Assembly (NCBI GenBank): GCA_017540815.1
Contig: JAFYAI010000130.1
Location: 1-53,327, forward strand
Direction: 5' to 3'
From: Spirochaetales bacterium
GTDB taxonomy: Bacteria > Spirochaetota > GWE2-31-10 > MWDO01
DNA: 53,327 nucleotides
Part shown: positions 18,720 through 27,158 of the stretch, one piece after another
How positions within the stretch are numbered: position 1 is the stretch's first letter
Layout: each line of letters starts with the position of its first letter
The notes under the pieces: generated by a model
What the model was told of the DNA's origin: nothing
Database searches by the model: none
What the model saw: the letters and a program-made list of their open reading frames with translations, nothing else
Made by a program: the position numbers and the translations under genes

Positions 18720-18760
18720 AAAGATAAAAAAAACCGCCTATGGCGGTTTTTTTTATCTTT
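18720..18760. terminator. Bidirectional terminator between ileS and the zinc cluster
   Basis: A perfect 19-bp stem (18720-18738 with 18742-18760) around a TAT loop, with core ACCGCC/GGCGGT and eight T on each strand. It serves ileS (plus, stop 18714) and the minus-strand zinc operon, which ends at 18770. Confidence 0.95.
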
Positions 18761-18769
18761 AATATAATA

Positions 18770-19249
18770 CTAATTCCAACACTCAATATATATCATATCC
18801 ATGCCATCTATAGTCCGCTCACACAGAGTGCCGACTATCTCTATATCGTCAAATGCCTCAGGATAATCCTGCGGATAACGCCGCCGCTTGTCCTCGAATA
18901 TGAATCCTGTCTGGCAGCACGCTGTCGCATCGAACAGCAGCACATAATGAAATATCCCATACACTGTATCATCGTAGGAATATACTCCCTTTATCCGGAT
19001 AGTCTTGCCGAGATACTTGCCTGACTCATCAGAGAGGATCTGATATATAAGTGCCGTCGCCATATTGTAGTTGAGCCGAGTCAGATCTATATCTGTCTTT
19101 TGCGGCGGCAATTCTGAGACTTTTGTGCCTGATTTTCCGCCGGACTGCACATTTTTTGCAGGACCGGCATTGTCACTGCGGTCCCCGGTCTGACCGAATA
19201 TCAATACTGCTGCAGATAATAATAAAGCGGTTAAAATAATTTTTTTCAT
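18770..19249 (-). CDS. Small exported protein at the end of the zinc-uptake cluster
   Basis: 159 aa. N-terminal signal (about residues 1-20, MKKIILTALLLSAAVLIFGQ) without a clear lipobox, then a Gly/Ser/Lys spacer to about 50. The C-terminal domain includes GKYLGKTIRIKGVYSYDD, HYVLLFDATACCQTGFIFED and DDIEIVGTLCE. The alternating strands look like an OB-fold, and the adjacent Cys pair (ACCQTG) could bind metal. It is the last gene of the minus-strand cluster with znuB and the Fur-type regulator, so a periplasmic zinc-handling role is inferred from position and cysteines only. Confidence 0.75.
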   Translation of the reverse strand: MKKIILTALLLSAAVLIFGQTGDRSDNAGPAKNVQSGGKSGTKVSELPPQKTDIDLTRLNYNMATALIYQILSDESGKYLGKTIRIKGVYSYDDTVYGIFHYVLLFDATACCQTGFIFEDKRRRYPQDYPEAFDDIEIVGTLCERTIDGMDMIYIECWN

Positions 19250-19268
19250 AGTTATTCCTTAATTGTGC

Positions 19269-19291
19269 ATTATACATTGTGCATTGTGAAT
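19269..19291. repeat. 23-bp intergenic motif, copy 1
   Basis: ATTATACATTGTGCATTGT followed by GAAT, ending at the znuB stop codon. It differs at two positions from 22947-22969, which overlaps the stop of the 1393-aa gene. Related shorter forms end the genes that stop at 30210 and 21012. Confidence 0.55.
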
Positions 19292-20133
19292 TATGAATTA
19301 TAAATTACCCCTATCACTTTGCAGACACCAAATGCCAAAATATCAGCAGCAACGATCGTCGGACCGACAGGTGTGCCGGCAACAACGGCGATAAAGATGC
19401 CTATCACAGCACAAAGCACTGACAATCCGCATGAGAATATCGTCACAGTCTTAAAACTCTTAAACAACTGTAAGGCCGACACCGTAGGGAATATAATCAG
19501 AGCCGAGATCAGCAGTGACCCGACGAGATTCATCGCAAGCACTATGATAATGGCGATAAATATCGATATGATAATCTTGTAAAGTTTCACATTTGTGCCT
19601 GACACAGCGGCAAACTCCTCGTCAAATGTCACAGCAAAGATGCGGTTGTATGCAAAAATGAAAAAAAGCACAACTATAACTGACATTACAACTGACATAA
19701 TGACCTCACTCGGCTGCAAAGTCAGTATCAGCGTCGAGCCAAACAGCGTCGAGCAGACATCTCCGCTGAGATTGGACGGAGGCGAGAATATATTCATAAT
19801 GAGATAACCAAGTGCCAACGCTCCTACCGAGATCATTGAGACGGCTGCGTCACCTTTTATCTTGGAGTTTTCTTTGGCACACAGGATGAGGACGGCAAGC
19901 AGCACAGTTACAGGCATCACTATCAACATTGAGTTGGATATTCTAAGCACGGATGCTATAGCTAACGCTCCGAATGCAGAATGGCTTAGTCCGTCACCGA
20001 TATATGAAAATCTTTTCAGCACGAGACTCACACCGAACAGCGATGCACACAGAGAGATAAGCACACCTGTTATAAGAGCATATATTACGAACGGATATGA
20101 GAAATAGAGTTTGATAGTCTCGATCAGGTTCAT
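19291..20133 (-). CDS. znuB: Zinc/manganese ABC transporter permease
   Basis: 280 aa of the ABC-3 family. I count eight or nine hydrophobic helices. The GDGLSHSAFGALAIA segment and the C-terminal GTPVGPTIVAADILAFG are typical of ZnuB/TroC-type permeases. It forms the membrane channel with the ATPase encoded immediately upstream. Its ATG overlaps the znuC stop by four bases (ATGA) and has AGGAGG five bases upstream, so translation is coupled. Metal specificity is inferred to be zinc from the neighbouring His-rich binding protein and Fur-type regulator. Confidence 0.93.
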   Translation of the reverse strand: MNLIETIKLYFSYPFVIYALITGVLISLCASLFGVSLVLKRFSYIGDGLSHSAFGALAIASVLRISNSMLIVMPVTVLLAVLILCAKENSKIKGDAAVSMISVGALALGYLIMNIFSPPSNLSGDVCSTLFGSTLILTLQPSEVIMSVVMSVIVVLFFIFAYNRIFAVTFDEEFAAVSGTNVKLYKIIISIFIAIIIVLAMNLVGSLLISALIIFPTVSALQLFKSFKTVTIFSCGLSVLCAVIGIFIAVVAGTPVGPTIVAADILAFGVCKVIGVIYNS

Positions 20134-20771
20134 ACAGTCCTCCTCTCACGCTTCAGCTGGAGTGTCTTAGTCGCATAGCGGTGAGCGGCAGCCAGATCGT
20201 GACTGATCATTATCACCGTCATACCGCTGCGGTGCAGTGACTCTATATCATCATACATCTGCTGCGTTATCTTCGGATCAAATCCCTTGACCGGCTCATC
20301 CATCAGTAGCATACTCTGTGCGGCACATAATGCACGGGCAAGCAAAACTCTCTGCTGCTGCCCGCCTGACAGCTCGCAGAATGACTTATGACGCATAGAC
20401 AGAATGTCGAGACGTGCCATATTGTCCTCCGCTGCCTTTTTATCAGCCTTGCTGTAGAATGGCATCCAACCGAGATGTCCCTGCCTGCCGGAGAGGACTA
20501 TCTCTTCGACAGTAGCGGGGAAGTCTTTCATTGCAGTGTTAGTCTGCGGCAGATAGCCGATGGCATTCTTATTCAGTTCAGATGAGAATGTTATCGTGCC
20601 GCCCAAAGGCTTCTCAAATCCGAGTATAGTCCTCATAAGAGTTGACTTGCCGGTACCATTCTCTCCGACTATAAAATAGTAATCACCTTTATCAATTTTG
20701 ATATTCAGTCCTGTCTGCACAGCAGTAGAACCGTAACCGATGGTCAGATTGTCACATTCTATTAAAGTCAT
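20130..20771 (-). CDS. znuC: Zinc ABC transporter ATP-binding protein
   Basis: 213 aa from the second of two nearby ATGs (20771). The AAGGA is adjacent to the first ATG (20777) but well spaced from the second. Walker A GENGTGKST (about residue 38), Q-loop GYLPQ, signature LSGGQQQRVLLARAL, Walker B MLLMDEP and the switch His in ISHDL are all present. It hydrolyses ATP in the cytoplasm to drive metal import through ZnuB. It is separated from znuA by a 240-bp region that contains a repeat element. Confidence 0.95.
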   Translation of the reverse strand: MTLIECDNLTIGYGSTAVQTGLNIKIDKGDYYFIVGENGTGKSTLMRTILGFEKPLGGTITFSSELNKNAIGYLPQTNTAMKDFPATVEEIVLSGRQGHLGWMPFYSKADKKAAEDNMARLDILSMRHKSFCELSGGQQQRVLLARALCAAQSMLLMDEPVKGFDPKITQQMYDDIESLHRSGMTVIMISHDLAAAHRYATKTLQLKRERRTV

Positions 20772-20819
20772 TATCATTCCTTTTTAACCTCGCTGTCTCG
20801 ACAGTTTTCACCTTATAAA

Positions 20820-21008
20820 CCTCACCCCTACCCCCTCTCCATCTTCGATGGAGAGGGGAACTAAGTCTCTCTTACTTTATTTAGTGTCCTTCGACGGTTC
20901 TGCAACCAATATTGATGTTACTCTCCCCTCTCCGTGCATCTGCATGGAGAGGGGAAGCTGCGAAGCAGCGGGGTGAGGCTTTGTGGCACTCCGCTGCGGT
21001 CGAAATGA
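20820..21008. repeat. Palindromic intergenic repeat element inside the zinc operon
   Basis: The outer arms CCTCACCCC (20820-20828) and GGGGTGAGG (20970-20978) are inverted repeats. Inside are two GC-rich hairpins with the same arm motif, CCCTCTCC/GGAGAGGG (20832-20858 and 20925-20954), and a GCTGC/GCAGC hairpin (20957-20969). The right flank (20985-21008) ends in CTGCGGTCGAAATGACA, close to the end of the element at 30054-30180. GC content is well above the surrounding intergenic DNA. No coding capacity. It looks like a small non-autonomous repeat. Confidence 0.7.
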
Positions 21009-21011
21009 CAA

Positions 21012-22019
21012 TCACGCATTATTCAATACTTTTTTCAATACTTCTAAATTTCCTATCATTACCGACAAATAACTCTTCCCTTTTTTGATCTCTTTCATAT
21101 TCACGGACTGCAGTGAGTCCAACTCCATTATCTTTATCTTTTTGATCTTCGTGTTAGCGGCTATCGTCTTTGCGATCTTTTTGTTGGACTTCTCGATAGT
21201 GAGGATTGCACGAAGTCCCAGCTCATCGATCTTGCGTGCAAGGAATATCACAGTCTCGAAGCTCGCCTCAGACTCGGCACTGCATCCGGCAAATGCCGCA
21301 TAATACTGCAATCCATAATCATCTGTCATATATCTGAATGGAAATCTGTCACCGAACAGGACGGTCTTGCATGATGCGGCATCAACGGCTGCCTGATACT
21401 GCTTATCTAGATCATCAAGCTGCTGTATATATACTGCAGCATTATCCCGATATGCCGGCTCATTGGCAGAGTCTGCTGCTGCAACAGCATCTGTTAATGC
21501 ACCAACCAAGACAACGGCATTACGCAGTGACAGCCATATATGCTCGTCATACTCAATCTCACATTCGTCATCGTCGTCATCATGATGTCCGTCATGCTCA
21601 TCTTCATCTCCGTCATGATGGTGATGACCTTCTTCAGCCTGCATGCCCTCGACGATCTCTTCGGCTTTCGCACGATCACCAAGAGAGTCCATCAGATTGA
21701 CGGCGATCTGTGACTTATTGGTCACATTCTGCAGTGCCTTGCCTGCCCACTTGTCACTTTCTCCGCCGTTATATACAAATATATCACATTCACTGATCTT
21801 CGCAATGTCTGCAAATGACGGCTGCCAACTGTGCGGGTCTGTTCCTTTGCTTTGCAGGAGGGTTACATTCCATTCGGATGATCTCTCGCCCAAGATATTG
21901 CATACCCAGTCATACCCGGGGAATGACACACACACGATACTTTTCTTCTCTGTGCCGAATGCACAGAATGCGGCAAGCATTATAACTGCCGTTATTATAA
22001 ATCTATTTATTTTTTTCAT
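21012..22019 (-). CDS. znuA: Zinc ABC transporter substrate-binding protein with His/Asp-rich loop
   Basis: 335 aa. Sec signal (about 1-22, ending AFG). Cluster A-I metal-binding protein: DPHSWQPS (His ligand about residue 61), a His/Asp-rich loop at about 130-155 containing GHHHHDGDEDEHDGHH, then DEHIWLSLRN (second His ligand). The third ligand region reads VLFGDRFPFRYMTDDYGL and lacks the His of HDAFGYF-type proteins. GCSAESEASFE follows it. It captures zinc in the periplasm for ZnuBC. The His-rich loop is characteristic of zinc rather than manganese binders. The stop is TGA. Confidence 0.93.
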   Translation of the reverse strand: MKKINRFIITAVIMLAAFCAFGTEKKSIVCVSFPGYDWVCNILGERSSEWNVTLLQSKGTDPHSWQPSFADIAKISECDIFVYNGGESDKWAGKALQNVTNKSQIAVNLMDSLGDRAKAEEIVEGMQAEEGHHHHDGDEDEHDGHHDDDDDECEIEYDEHIWLSLRNAVVLVGALTDAVAAADSANEPAYRDNAAVYIQQLDDLDKQYQAAVDAASCKTVLFGDRFPFRYMTDDYGLQYYAAFAGCSAESEASFETVIFLARKIDELGLRAILTIEKSNKKIAKTIAANTKIKKIKIMELDSLQSVNMKEIKKGKSYLSVMIGNLEVLKKVLNNA

Positions 22020-22085
22020 TGTTTATTCCTTGTTATATATTATAGTTTGCTGTATTTCCTCATTTTGTAACATTCTGATAATACA

Positions 22086-22376
22086 TCAATCATTAAGCCG
22101 CACTTTCTGCGTGATAAGTGTTGTCTTCACAGTCGGCACATTCGGCAGACGCAGAGCAACCTCTGTCATCACCGCATAAATCGATATACACACAGCCACA
22201 GAGCCCAAAGTGAGACAAAGCAGCCGCAGATTATCCTGAGTCACCAACAGCAGATGACATATCGGACAGTCTTCCCCGCTGCATTCATGGCGGCTCTCCG
22301 CTGCTTCTATCATAATAGTGAAGATGACGAAAGTCAGCAATAACGATGATAAAATAATCGAACCGATTTTCCTCAT
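22086..22376 (-). CDS. Small two-helix membrane protein with a Cys/His motif, in the zinc operon
   Basis: 96 aa. A first hydrophobic segment (about 6-24), a short loop with HECSGEDCPICHLL, a second hydrophobic segment (about 52-75) and a basic tail. The loop has two His and three Cys in fourteen residues and is probably periplasmic, so it could bind zinc. The ATG overlaps the regulator's stop codon by four bases (ATGA). It lies 66 bp upstream of znuA. The family is not identified with certainty. Inferred role: a zinc chaperone or sensor at the membrane. Confidence 0.8.
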   Translation of the reverse strand: MRKIGSIILSSLLLTFVIFTIMIEAAESRHECSGEDCPICHLLLVTQDNLRLLCLTLGSVAVCISIYAVMTEVALRLPNVPTVKTTLITQKVRLND

Positions 22377-22834
22377 TGTGACACTCCAACCGAGCTGCTG
22401 TCTGATGTCCCTGACGAATGAGTGTCATTCTGTTTGCATTTCTGACAGATACCGCTCAGAGTCGATGCACTCAGATCTATATCAAGTCCGAGATGCTCAG
22501 ACAGAGTGTGCAGACAGTCGGCAGTCTTACTGTCATCAAGATGAAGCATAGCACCGCACTCTCTGCAGCGGAAATGTATATGCTCCTCGCAATGATGCTC
22601 CGTATCGGCAGCAGCATACATATACCCGTCACCTACAGGCGACTTCTGCTTGATCAGCCTGCCGCTGTCGGCGAGTTTGTCAAGATTGCGATATATCGTT
22701 GTCTTGTTGACATCTACACCGCAGTTCTTTAAGAATGCAGACAACTCGGCAGCAGTGAATCCTTTCTTAGGATTATCCTCGATAAACCGGGAAATAAGTT
22801 CTGATGTTTTAGTCTTATACGAATTATGCAACAT
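22373..22834 (-). CDS. Fur-family metalloregulator, probably Zur
   Basis: 153 aa. An N-terminal winged helix (about 10-80; FTAAELSAFLKNCGVDVNK, then TTIYRNLDKL as recognition region) and a C-terminal dimerisation/metal domain with HHCEEHIHFRC, CRECG and, near the end, CQKC: the paired CxxC structural zinc site of this family. It heads an operon with znuA, znuC and znuB, so a zinc-responsive repressor (Zur) is more likely than Fur or PerR. No ribosome-binding site precedes the ATG; the -10 box ends seven bases before it, which indicates a leaderless mRNA. A 7-3-7 palindrome covers the start codon and touches the -10 box, consistent with self-repression. Confidence 0.9.
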   Translation of the reverse strand: MLHNSYKTKTSELISRFIEDNPKKGFTAAELSAFLKNCGVDVNKTTIYRNLDKLADSGRLIKQKSPVGDGYMYAAADTEHHCEEHIHFRCRECGAMLHLDDSKTADCLHTLSEHLGLDIDLSASTLSGICQKCKQNDTHSSGTSDSSSVGVSQ

Positions 22835-22842
22835 AGTTGCAT
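22826..22842 (-). promoter_or_regulatory. Candidate Zur operator, 7-3-7 palindrome
   Basis: ATGCAAC-ATA-GTTGCAT, perfect over both arms, overlapping the ATG of the Fur-type gene and the edge of its -10 box. Its size and position suit a Fur-family dimer site. Assignment to Zur is an inference. Confidence 0.6.
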
Positions 22843-22869
22843 TTTACTACAAAACATAATAAAAGTCAA
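22841..22869 (-). promoter_or_regulatory. Promoter of the Fur/zinc-uptake operon
   Basis: TTGACT (22869-22864), a 17-base spacer, TAAAAT (22846-22841). The expected start of transcription, 7 bases on, is the A of the ATG at 22834. Confidence 0.75.
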
Positions 22870-22896
22870 AGAAAATCTCATTTATAAATAATCAAA

Positions 22897-22929
22897 AAAA
22901 ATCGGTTTTGCTTCGCAAAACCGATTTTT
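22897..22929 (-). terminator. Terminator of the 1393-aa protein operon
   Basis: Perfect 15-bp stem AAAAATCGGTTTTGC / GCAAAACCGATTTTT with a TTC loop, 36 bp past the stop at 22965. T runs flank it on the minus strand. Confidence 0.9.
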
Positions 22930-22946
22930 GTAATCATACATTATGA

Positions 22947-22969
22947 ATTATACATTCTGCATTGTTAAT
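22947..22969. repeat. 23-bp intergenic motif, copy 2
   Basis: ATTATACATTCTGCATTGT followed by TAAT, overlapping the stop codon of the 1393-aa gene. It matches 19269-19291 at 21 of 23 positions. Confidence 0.55.
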
Positions 22970-25900
22970 CCTCGTCCCAGCCCCAGTCCCAGTGGAACTC
23001 GATCTCACCCTTATCGGTGTTGTGCAGCTCCCAGCGGTTGCCGTCATCACGACCGCCGCCGTTTTTGCCTGACCGCTGTCCTGTCGAGATCGCAGAAGTG
23101 CCGCTTGCTCCGCAGGTACTGCTCCAAGAGCAAGTCCAGGTATCCGTATCGCGAGTATACTCGAAAAGTGCTGTTACCTTGCCGAGTTTGTCGTTCCCAC
23201 TGCCACCATCATACTCCCATGCCTCCCAAGTTACATTAAATCTATTAAAATGAGTATGCACTCTATCAAATAGAGTTGATAGTACTATAGTGCATCCGCT
23301 AAACTTCGCAGTATCATGCTTATATTTGTGAAACTCTGTTTTGCCAAAACACCAACTCTTGTTATCTCCATCGTCATCGAATTCTTTTCTGTTATTTACA
23401 TCACAATCAAGATAGAAAAGATTTAACGGAGTCGTAGTACTTCTGCTTTTTGGACCAAATTGCCAATAATAATCAGGTTTATATCCGCCGTCATGATCTT
23501 CAAGAGCATAGATATAATGTGCATAGATATTTAAGTTAGCATACTGAGACTTACCAGTTCTGACAGATGCCGAGGCTAACAGCTCACATTTATAACTCTG
23601 TTCATCGCGTGCTCCAGTAAAAGCAAACAGATAAAAACAGTAAGCCGTTCGTTTTGGAAGCCAACCGAGGGCATAGACACCTTTAGCCAAATCCTCCAAT
23701 GTAAGTCTTATATAGAACTCATCCAATCTGCCTATATTCCGGCATATATTCTGGTGCTCTTCAGGTACAGTCAGAAAATAGAAAAGGTCGTTATAATCCT
23801 TTATATCTTTAACTATGTCAGAATTGATTGCGTCTGCTGCATTATCCCGAGACAAAAATATATTATCCCAAAGATCTGCTCCTTTTTTTGCATACAGGAC
23901 ATATCCGCCATCAAGTGACACATCGGCTCTTGCATCGTCATAAGTGTTCCAGTTAAAATCTACATTGAATTCCGTTGCTTCAGCCGGTTCGCGGGTTATT
24001 GCCGTAGGTTGGAACTTATACGCAGCCCTGAGTTCAGGTGAAGATACCGTAAATCCGCACATCATGTTAAATGAGGAATTAACTGTCAGCACATACTCTT
24101 TAGAGGTCATCCCATCGGAAGCAGTACATAGGATATATATATCATTCTCCCCTATACCGGGTATAATCGGCTCATTCTTGTTAATATCTTTATATTCCCC
24201 GTCAGTGCCGAGCCGATAACGCACTGCAGCATGAGGATTAGACGGAACTGCATCTAAATATAGTCTATCGCCTAATGTACCTGCTATCGTACACTTGTCT
24301 TCATTGTCAAATGTTACATCAGTAAAGTTATCTCCTGCAACTGTGGCATAGCGGCAGATACTCAGACTTGCGTCACCGGCCGTCCATACGAGCGAATCGC
24401 TGTCCCGCTGATAACTGTCCTCCGAGTAATCAAGCAGACTGTCGCCGTCGGTATCTGTGATCTTAGGATTGGTGCGGACTTTATTCGAGTCGCTGTACTT
24501 TGCATCAAGCCCGATGCCTGACTTATACCAGCCGTATATCTCTTCATAGTCAGTAAGTCCGTCGCCGTCAGTGTCACTCTTTGTATCATCAGTGCCGTAC
24601 ATGATTTCTTCATTGAGCGGCACTCCGTCGCTGTCGCCGTCTTTTACATATATAATTGAGATCTCGTCTCCTGCGGAGATATTTATATCGGACAGCGTCC
24701 AGTGCGTCTTATCATCGCCGCCGGTATACGGGCTGTATGTTTTGAGATACCGCTTACCGTCTTCGGTGTACTTATGACCGATATACCACGCTCCGTCCCT
24801 GGCATCCGCTGCATTTGCGATGCCGTTTATCGACTTGATATACCCTTCAGCGGACACTGTATAATCACCTGACATATCGAGTATGTTATTGAATACATAC
24901 GCAAGGTCATTTTGAATGTACATATCATCAACTGTGGCTGAGTCTTTGTTAAACTGATTTTTAGCAGCAATATTGTATGTAGCCGTGCTGCCATTGCCAT
25001 AGTCGATGAACAATGCCGCAGTCTGTGATTTAATCTTGTTCAGGTCTTTGTTATAGTCTTTCGATCCATAGCCGGCATTATCAACGGATATTTCATAACC
25101 TGTTACTTCTGCAGTTATGCCTGCTGACCATTTCATCAGTTTCTCAAGTGATGCCACACTCAACTGACATTCTGCAGTATATATCTTACTCTTACCTTCC
25201 GAATCTATTTTACCTATAAATGCTTTGCTTATACTTGCAATCACTGATGCTTCAGTCGTTCCAATCGGGATGCTGTTGAAAGCAACAGTCACTTTGTTTA
25301 GCTCATAATCGATTTTGCACGGATTCTTAAGTTTAAACTTTATCCTGACTCTGCCGCCGGTTACCTGCTTTTTATCTTTACCCTTATATACACCGTTTAT
25401 CCATAACACCGACCAGTTTTTAACCGCATCTGATGAATATACATAACTGTCGCTGTTCGCTATGCTTCCGGAATATTGACTATTCGAGTATGATGTTTGC
25501 TCGGTTATCTCATACCCAGCTCCGTCTTTTCCCCATTGCTGAACTCCGCCATAATTGACACTCCATATATGAGTCTCGTTATAAGATTTGGTATTTGTCT
25601 TGTTATTCCCAATGCTGCCTATAGTTCCGTCATTGTCTTCAGCAGTTACCGTACCGATCATATAGTCTGCAAGCTGATATACATATTCTATGATTGGTTT
25701 CTCTGTCAGTACCACCTCTACAGCAGGTACGTCAGCAATGAGCGGACTAAACGCATTGGCGTTTTGTTTCCTCATCTCGATCTCATCACCGTCAGACCAA
25801 CCGTCGCCGTCAGTGTCTGGATTGCTCGGATCGGTGAAGTATGTATGCAGCTCATCCCAGTCGGTCAGTCCGTCGCCGTCGGTATCTGTCGTGTCATTTT

Positions 25901-27146
25901 CATCACCGGGATTGATCGCCGTTGCACTCCATATCGCATACAGTGTCTTATCTTCTGTAAGAGTGATCGCATCTCCGTCATAATACTTCACTGCTCCGTC
26001 AGATGCTTCTGCCCAGCCGAAGAAACGCTTGCCGTTATTGACAAGACCTAAGACTGCTGCCGTCAGCAGATTAGTCTCGACTCCTTTCTGCACAGACTGT
26101 GCAGATGTCGTTATAGTTGCCTCTGCATCATTCTTGTCGAATGTCACAGCCGCATTCTCGATCCATTTCGCATAGTATGTCTTGTTCCCAATGCTGCCGC
26201 TCGGTATCTGTGTAACCGGCTCGCCTGTGAGTCCCTCATTGTCATACCATCCGCCGAATGTGCTGCCAGCTTTGGTTATAGTGTCTGCTGTCGGCAATGT
26301 AACAGTATCGCTAAACCGCGTATATGATCCCGGCACTGTTGAGCCGCCGGCAAACATGCCGCCGTTTTTCTCGAATGTTATGCTAAACAATCCGGGAACA
26401 GAAGAAATTGAGCAGTTACTTGACGAAGTTTTACCGTTGGTAAGCCAACAGTATTCACGGTATATACCTCGCAGCAGAGTCTTCTCCGCATCACCGTAGA
26501 ACCTGAATACAACCAGATACTCTCCGCAGCTCACGCCTGTCTTGCTGTATGTGCTGCATCCGCCATCAGTTGTGAGGTCTGTCGTCAGATCCTCATCAAT
26601 ATATGATGATCCTGCATTCTCGCCGTCAAGCGTATACAGACCACCCGTAACGGCTGCTATGCCGTCTGTCGGATAAGTGATCGTCACATTCAGATTGCCC
26701 CGCCCTGTTATGGTGTCAGCAAAAGCAAGTCTCGGTCTGAATGTCAGAGCATTGGATCCGGCAGTGACAGCCACCGTCTGTTTATCGCTGAAGAACACTC
26801 CTGCTGTATCGCACGACATGGTGAATGTATACCTGCCGACAGGTATGTTTATCTTCGCTACATTAAGCTCTTCTATGGTTCTCCACTCGCCGATTATCCT
26901 GCCGTAGTCATCGCTCACATCAGTATTGATAGCAAAGAGTTCTATCCACGTCAGATCGCTGAAGTCCAGATCAGGTACTGCCGAGCGTCCTGCACCATTA
27001 TCGATGTTCAAAGTCAAGATTGCCGTGCTGTCAGACACTGTTAGAGCATCGGCATTTGAAAATGCCTCATTCTGACAACTGCACAGACAGAATGTCATTA
27101 TAATGGAAATAATTGTAAATATCTTTTTAATAAATTTCATATTCAT
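22965..27146 (-). CDS. Very large lipoprotein with InlB-type repeats, calcium-binding type-3 repeats and a cadherin-like sandwich
   Basis: 1393 aa. Lipoprotein signal with lipobox LCLCSC (Cys about 24). Residues about 40-170 are beta-rich. Two Listeria-Bacteroides (Flg_new/InlB B) repeats lie at about 255-410, with FGGWYDNEG and FFGWAEASDG cores, each ending in a YYAKW or LYAIW strand. Thrombospondin type-3-like calcium repeats (DTDGDGLTDWDEL, then DTDGDGWSDGDE) are at about 418-455, and a second set (GDSDGVPLNEEIMYGTDD, DTDGDGLTDYEE, DTDGDSLLDYSED) at about 845-925. Between them is an unassigned 390-residue block. A cadherin-like beta-sandwich lies at about 930-1030, followed by an unassigned 360-residue C-terminus ending in an Asp/Trp-rich tail. 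GAGGAG precedes the ATG at 27146. It starts 12 bp after the 633-aa gene. Likely a surface adhesin, receptor or toxin-like protein; the function is open. Confidence 0.85.
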   Translation of the reverse strand: MNMKFIKKIFTIISIIMTFCLCSCQNEAFSNADALTVSDSTAILTLNIDNGAGRSAVPDLDFSDLTWIELFAINTDVSDDYGRIIGEWRTIEELNVAKINIPVGRYTFTMSCDTAGVFFSDKQTVAVTAGSNALTFRPRLAFADTITGRGNLNVTITYPTDGIAAVTGGLYTLDGENAGSSYIDEDLTTDLTTDGGCSTYSKTGVSCGEYLVVFRFYGDAEKTLLRGIYREYCWLTNGKTSSSNCSISSVPGLFSITFEKNGGMFAGGSTVPGSYTRFSDTVTLPTADTITKAGSTFGGWYDNEGLTGEPVTQIPSGSIGNKTYYAKWIENAAVTFDKNDAEATITTSAQSVQKGVETNLLTAAVLGLVNNGKRFFGWAEASDGAVKYYDGDAITLTEDKTLYAIWSATAINPGDENDTTDTDGDGLTDWDELHTYFTDPSNPDTDGDGWSDGDEIEMRKQNANAFSPLIADVPAVEVVLTEKPIIEYVYQLADYMIGTVTAEDNDGTIGSIGNNKTNTKSYNETHIWSVNYGGVQQWGKDGAGYEITEQTSYSNSQYSGSIANSDSYVYSSDAVKNWSVLWINGVYKGKDKKQVTGGRVRIKFKLKNPCKIDYELNKVTVAFNSIPIGTTEASVIASISKAFIGKIDSEGKSKIYTAECQLSVASLEKLMKWSAGITAEVTGYEISVDNAGYGSKDYNKDLNKIKSQTAALFIDYGNGSTATYNIAAKNQFNKDSATVDDMYIQNDLAYVFNNILDMSGDYTVSAEGYIKSINGIANAADARDGAWYIGHKYTEDGKRYLKTYSPYTGGDDKTHWTLSDINISAGDEISIIYVKDGDSDGVPLNEEIMYGTDDTKSDTDGDGLTDYEEIYGWYKSGIGLDAKYSDSNKVRTNPKITDTDGDSLLDYSEDSYQRDSDSLVWTAGDASLSICRYATVAGDNFTDVTFDNEDKCTIAGTLGDRLYLDAVPSNPHAAVRYRLGTDGEYKDINKNEPIIPGIGENDIYILCTASDGMTSKEYVLTVNSSFNMMCGFTVSSPELRAAYKFQPTAITREPAEATEFNVDFNWNTYDDARADVSLDGGYVLYAKKGADLWDNIFLSRDNAADAINSDIVKDIKDYNDLFYFLTVPEEHQNICRNIGRLDEFYIRLTLEDLAKGVYALGWLPKRTAYCFYLFAFTGARDEQSYKCELLASASVRTGKSQYANLNIYAHYIYALEDHDGGYKPDYYWQFGPKSRSTTTPLNLFYLDCDVNNRKEFDDDGDNKSWCFGKTEFHKYKHDTAKFSGCTIVLSTLFDRVHTHFNRFNVTWEAWEYDGGSGNDKLGKVTALFEYTRDTDTWTCSWSSTCGASGTSAISTGQRSGKNGGGRDDGNRWELHNTDKGEIEFHWDWGWDED

Positions 27147-27158
27147 AGCAAACTCCTC

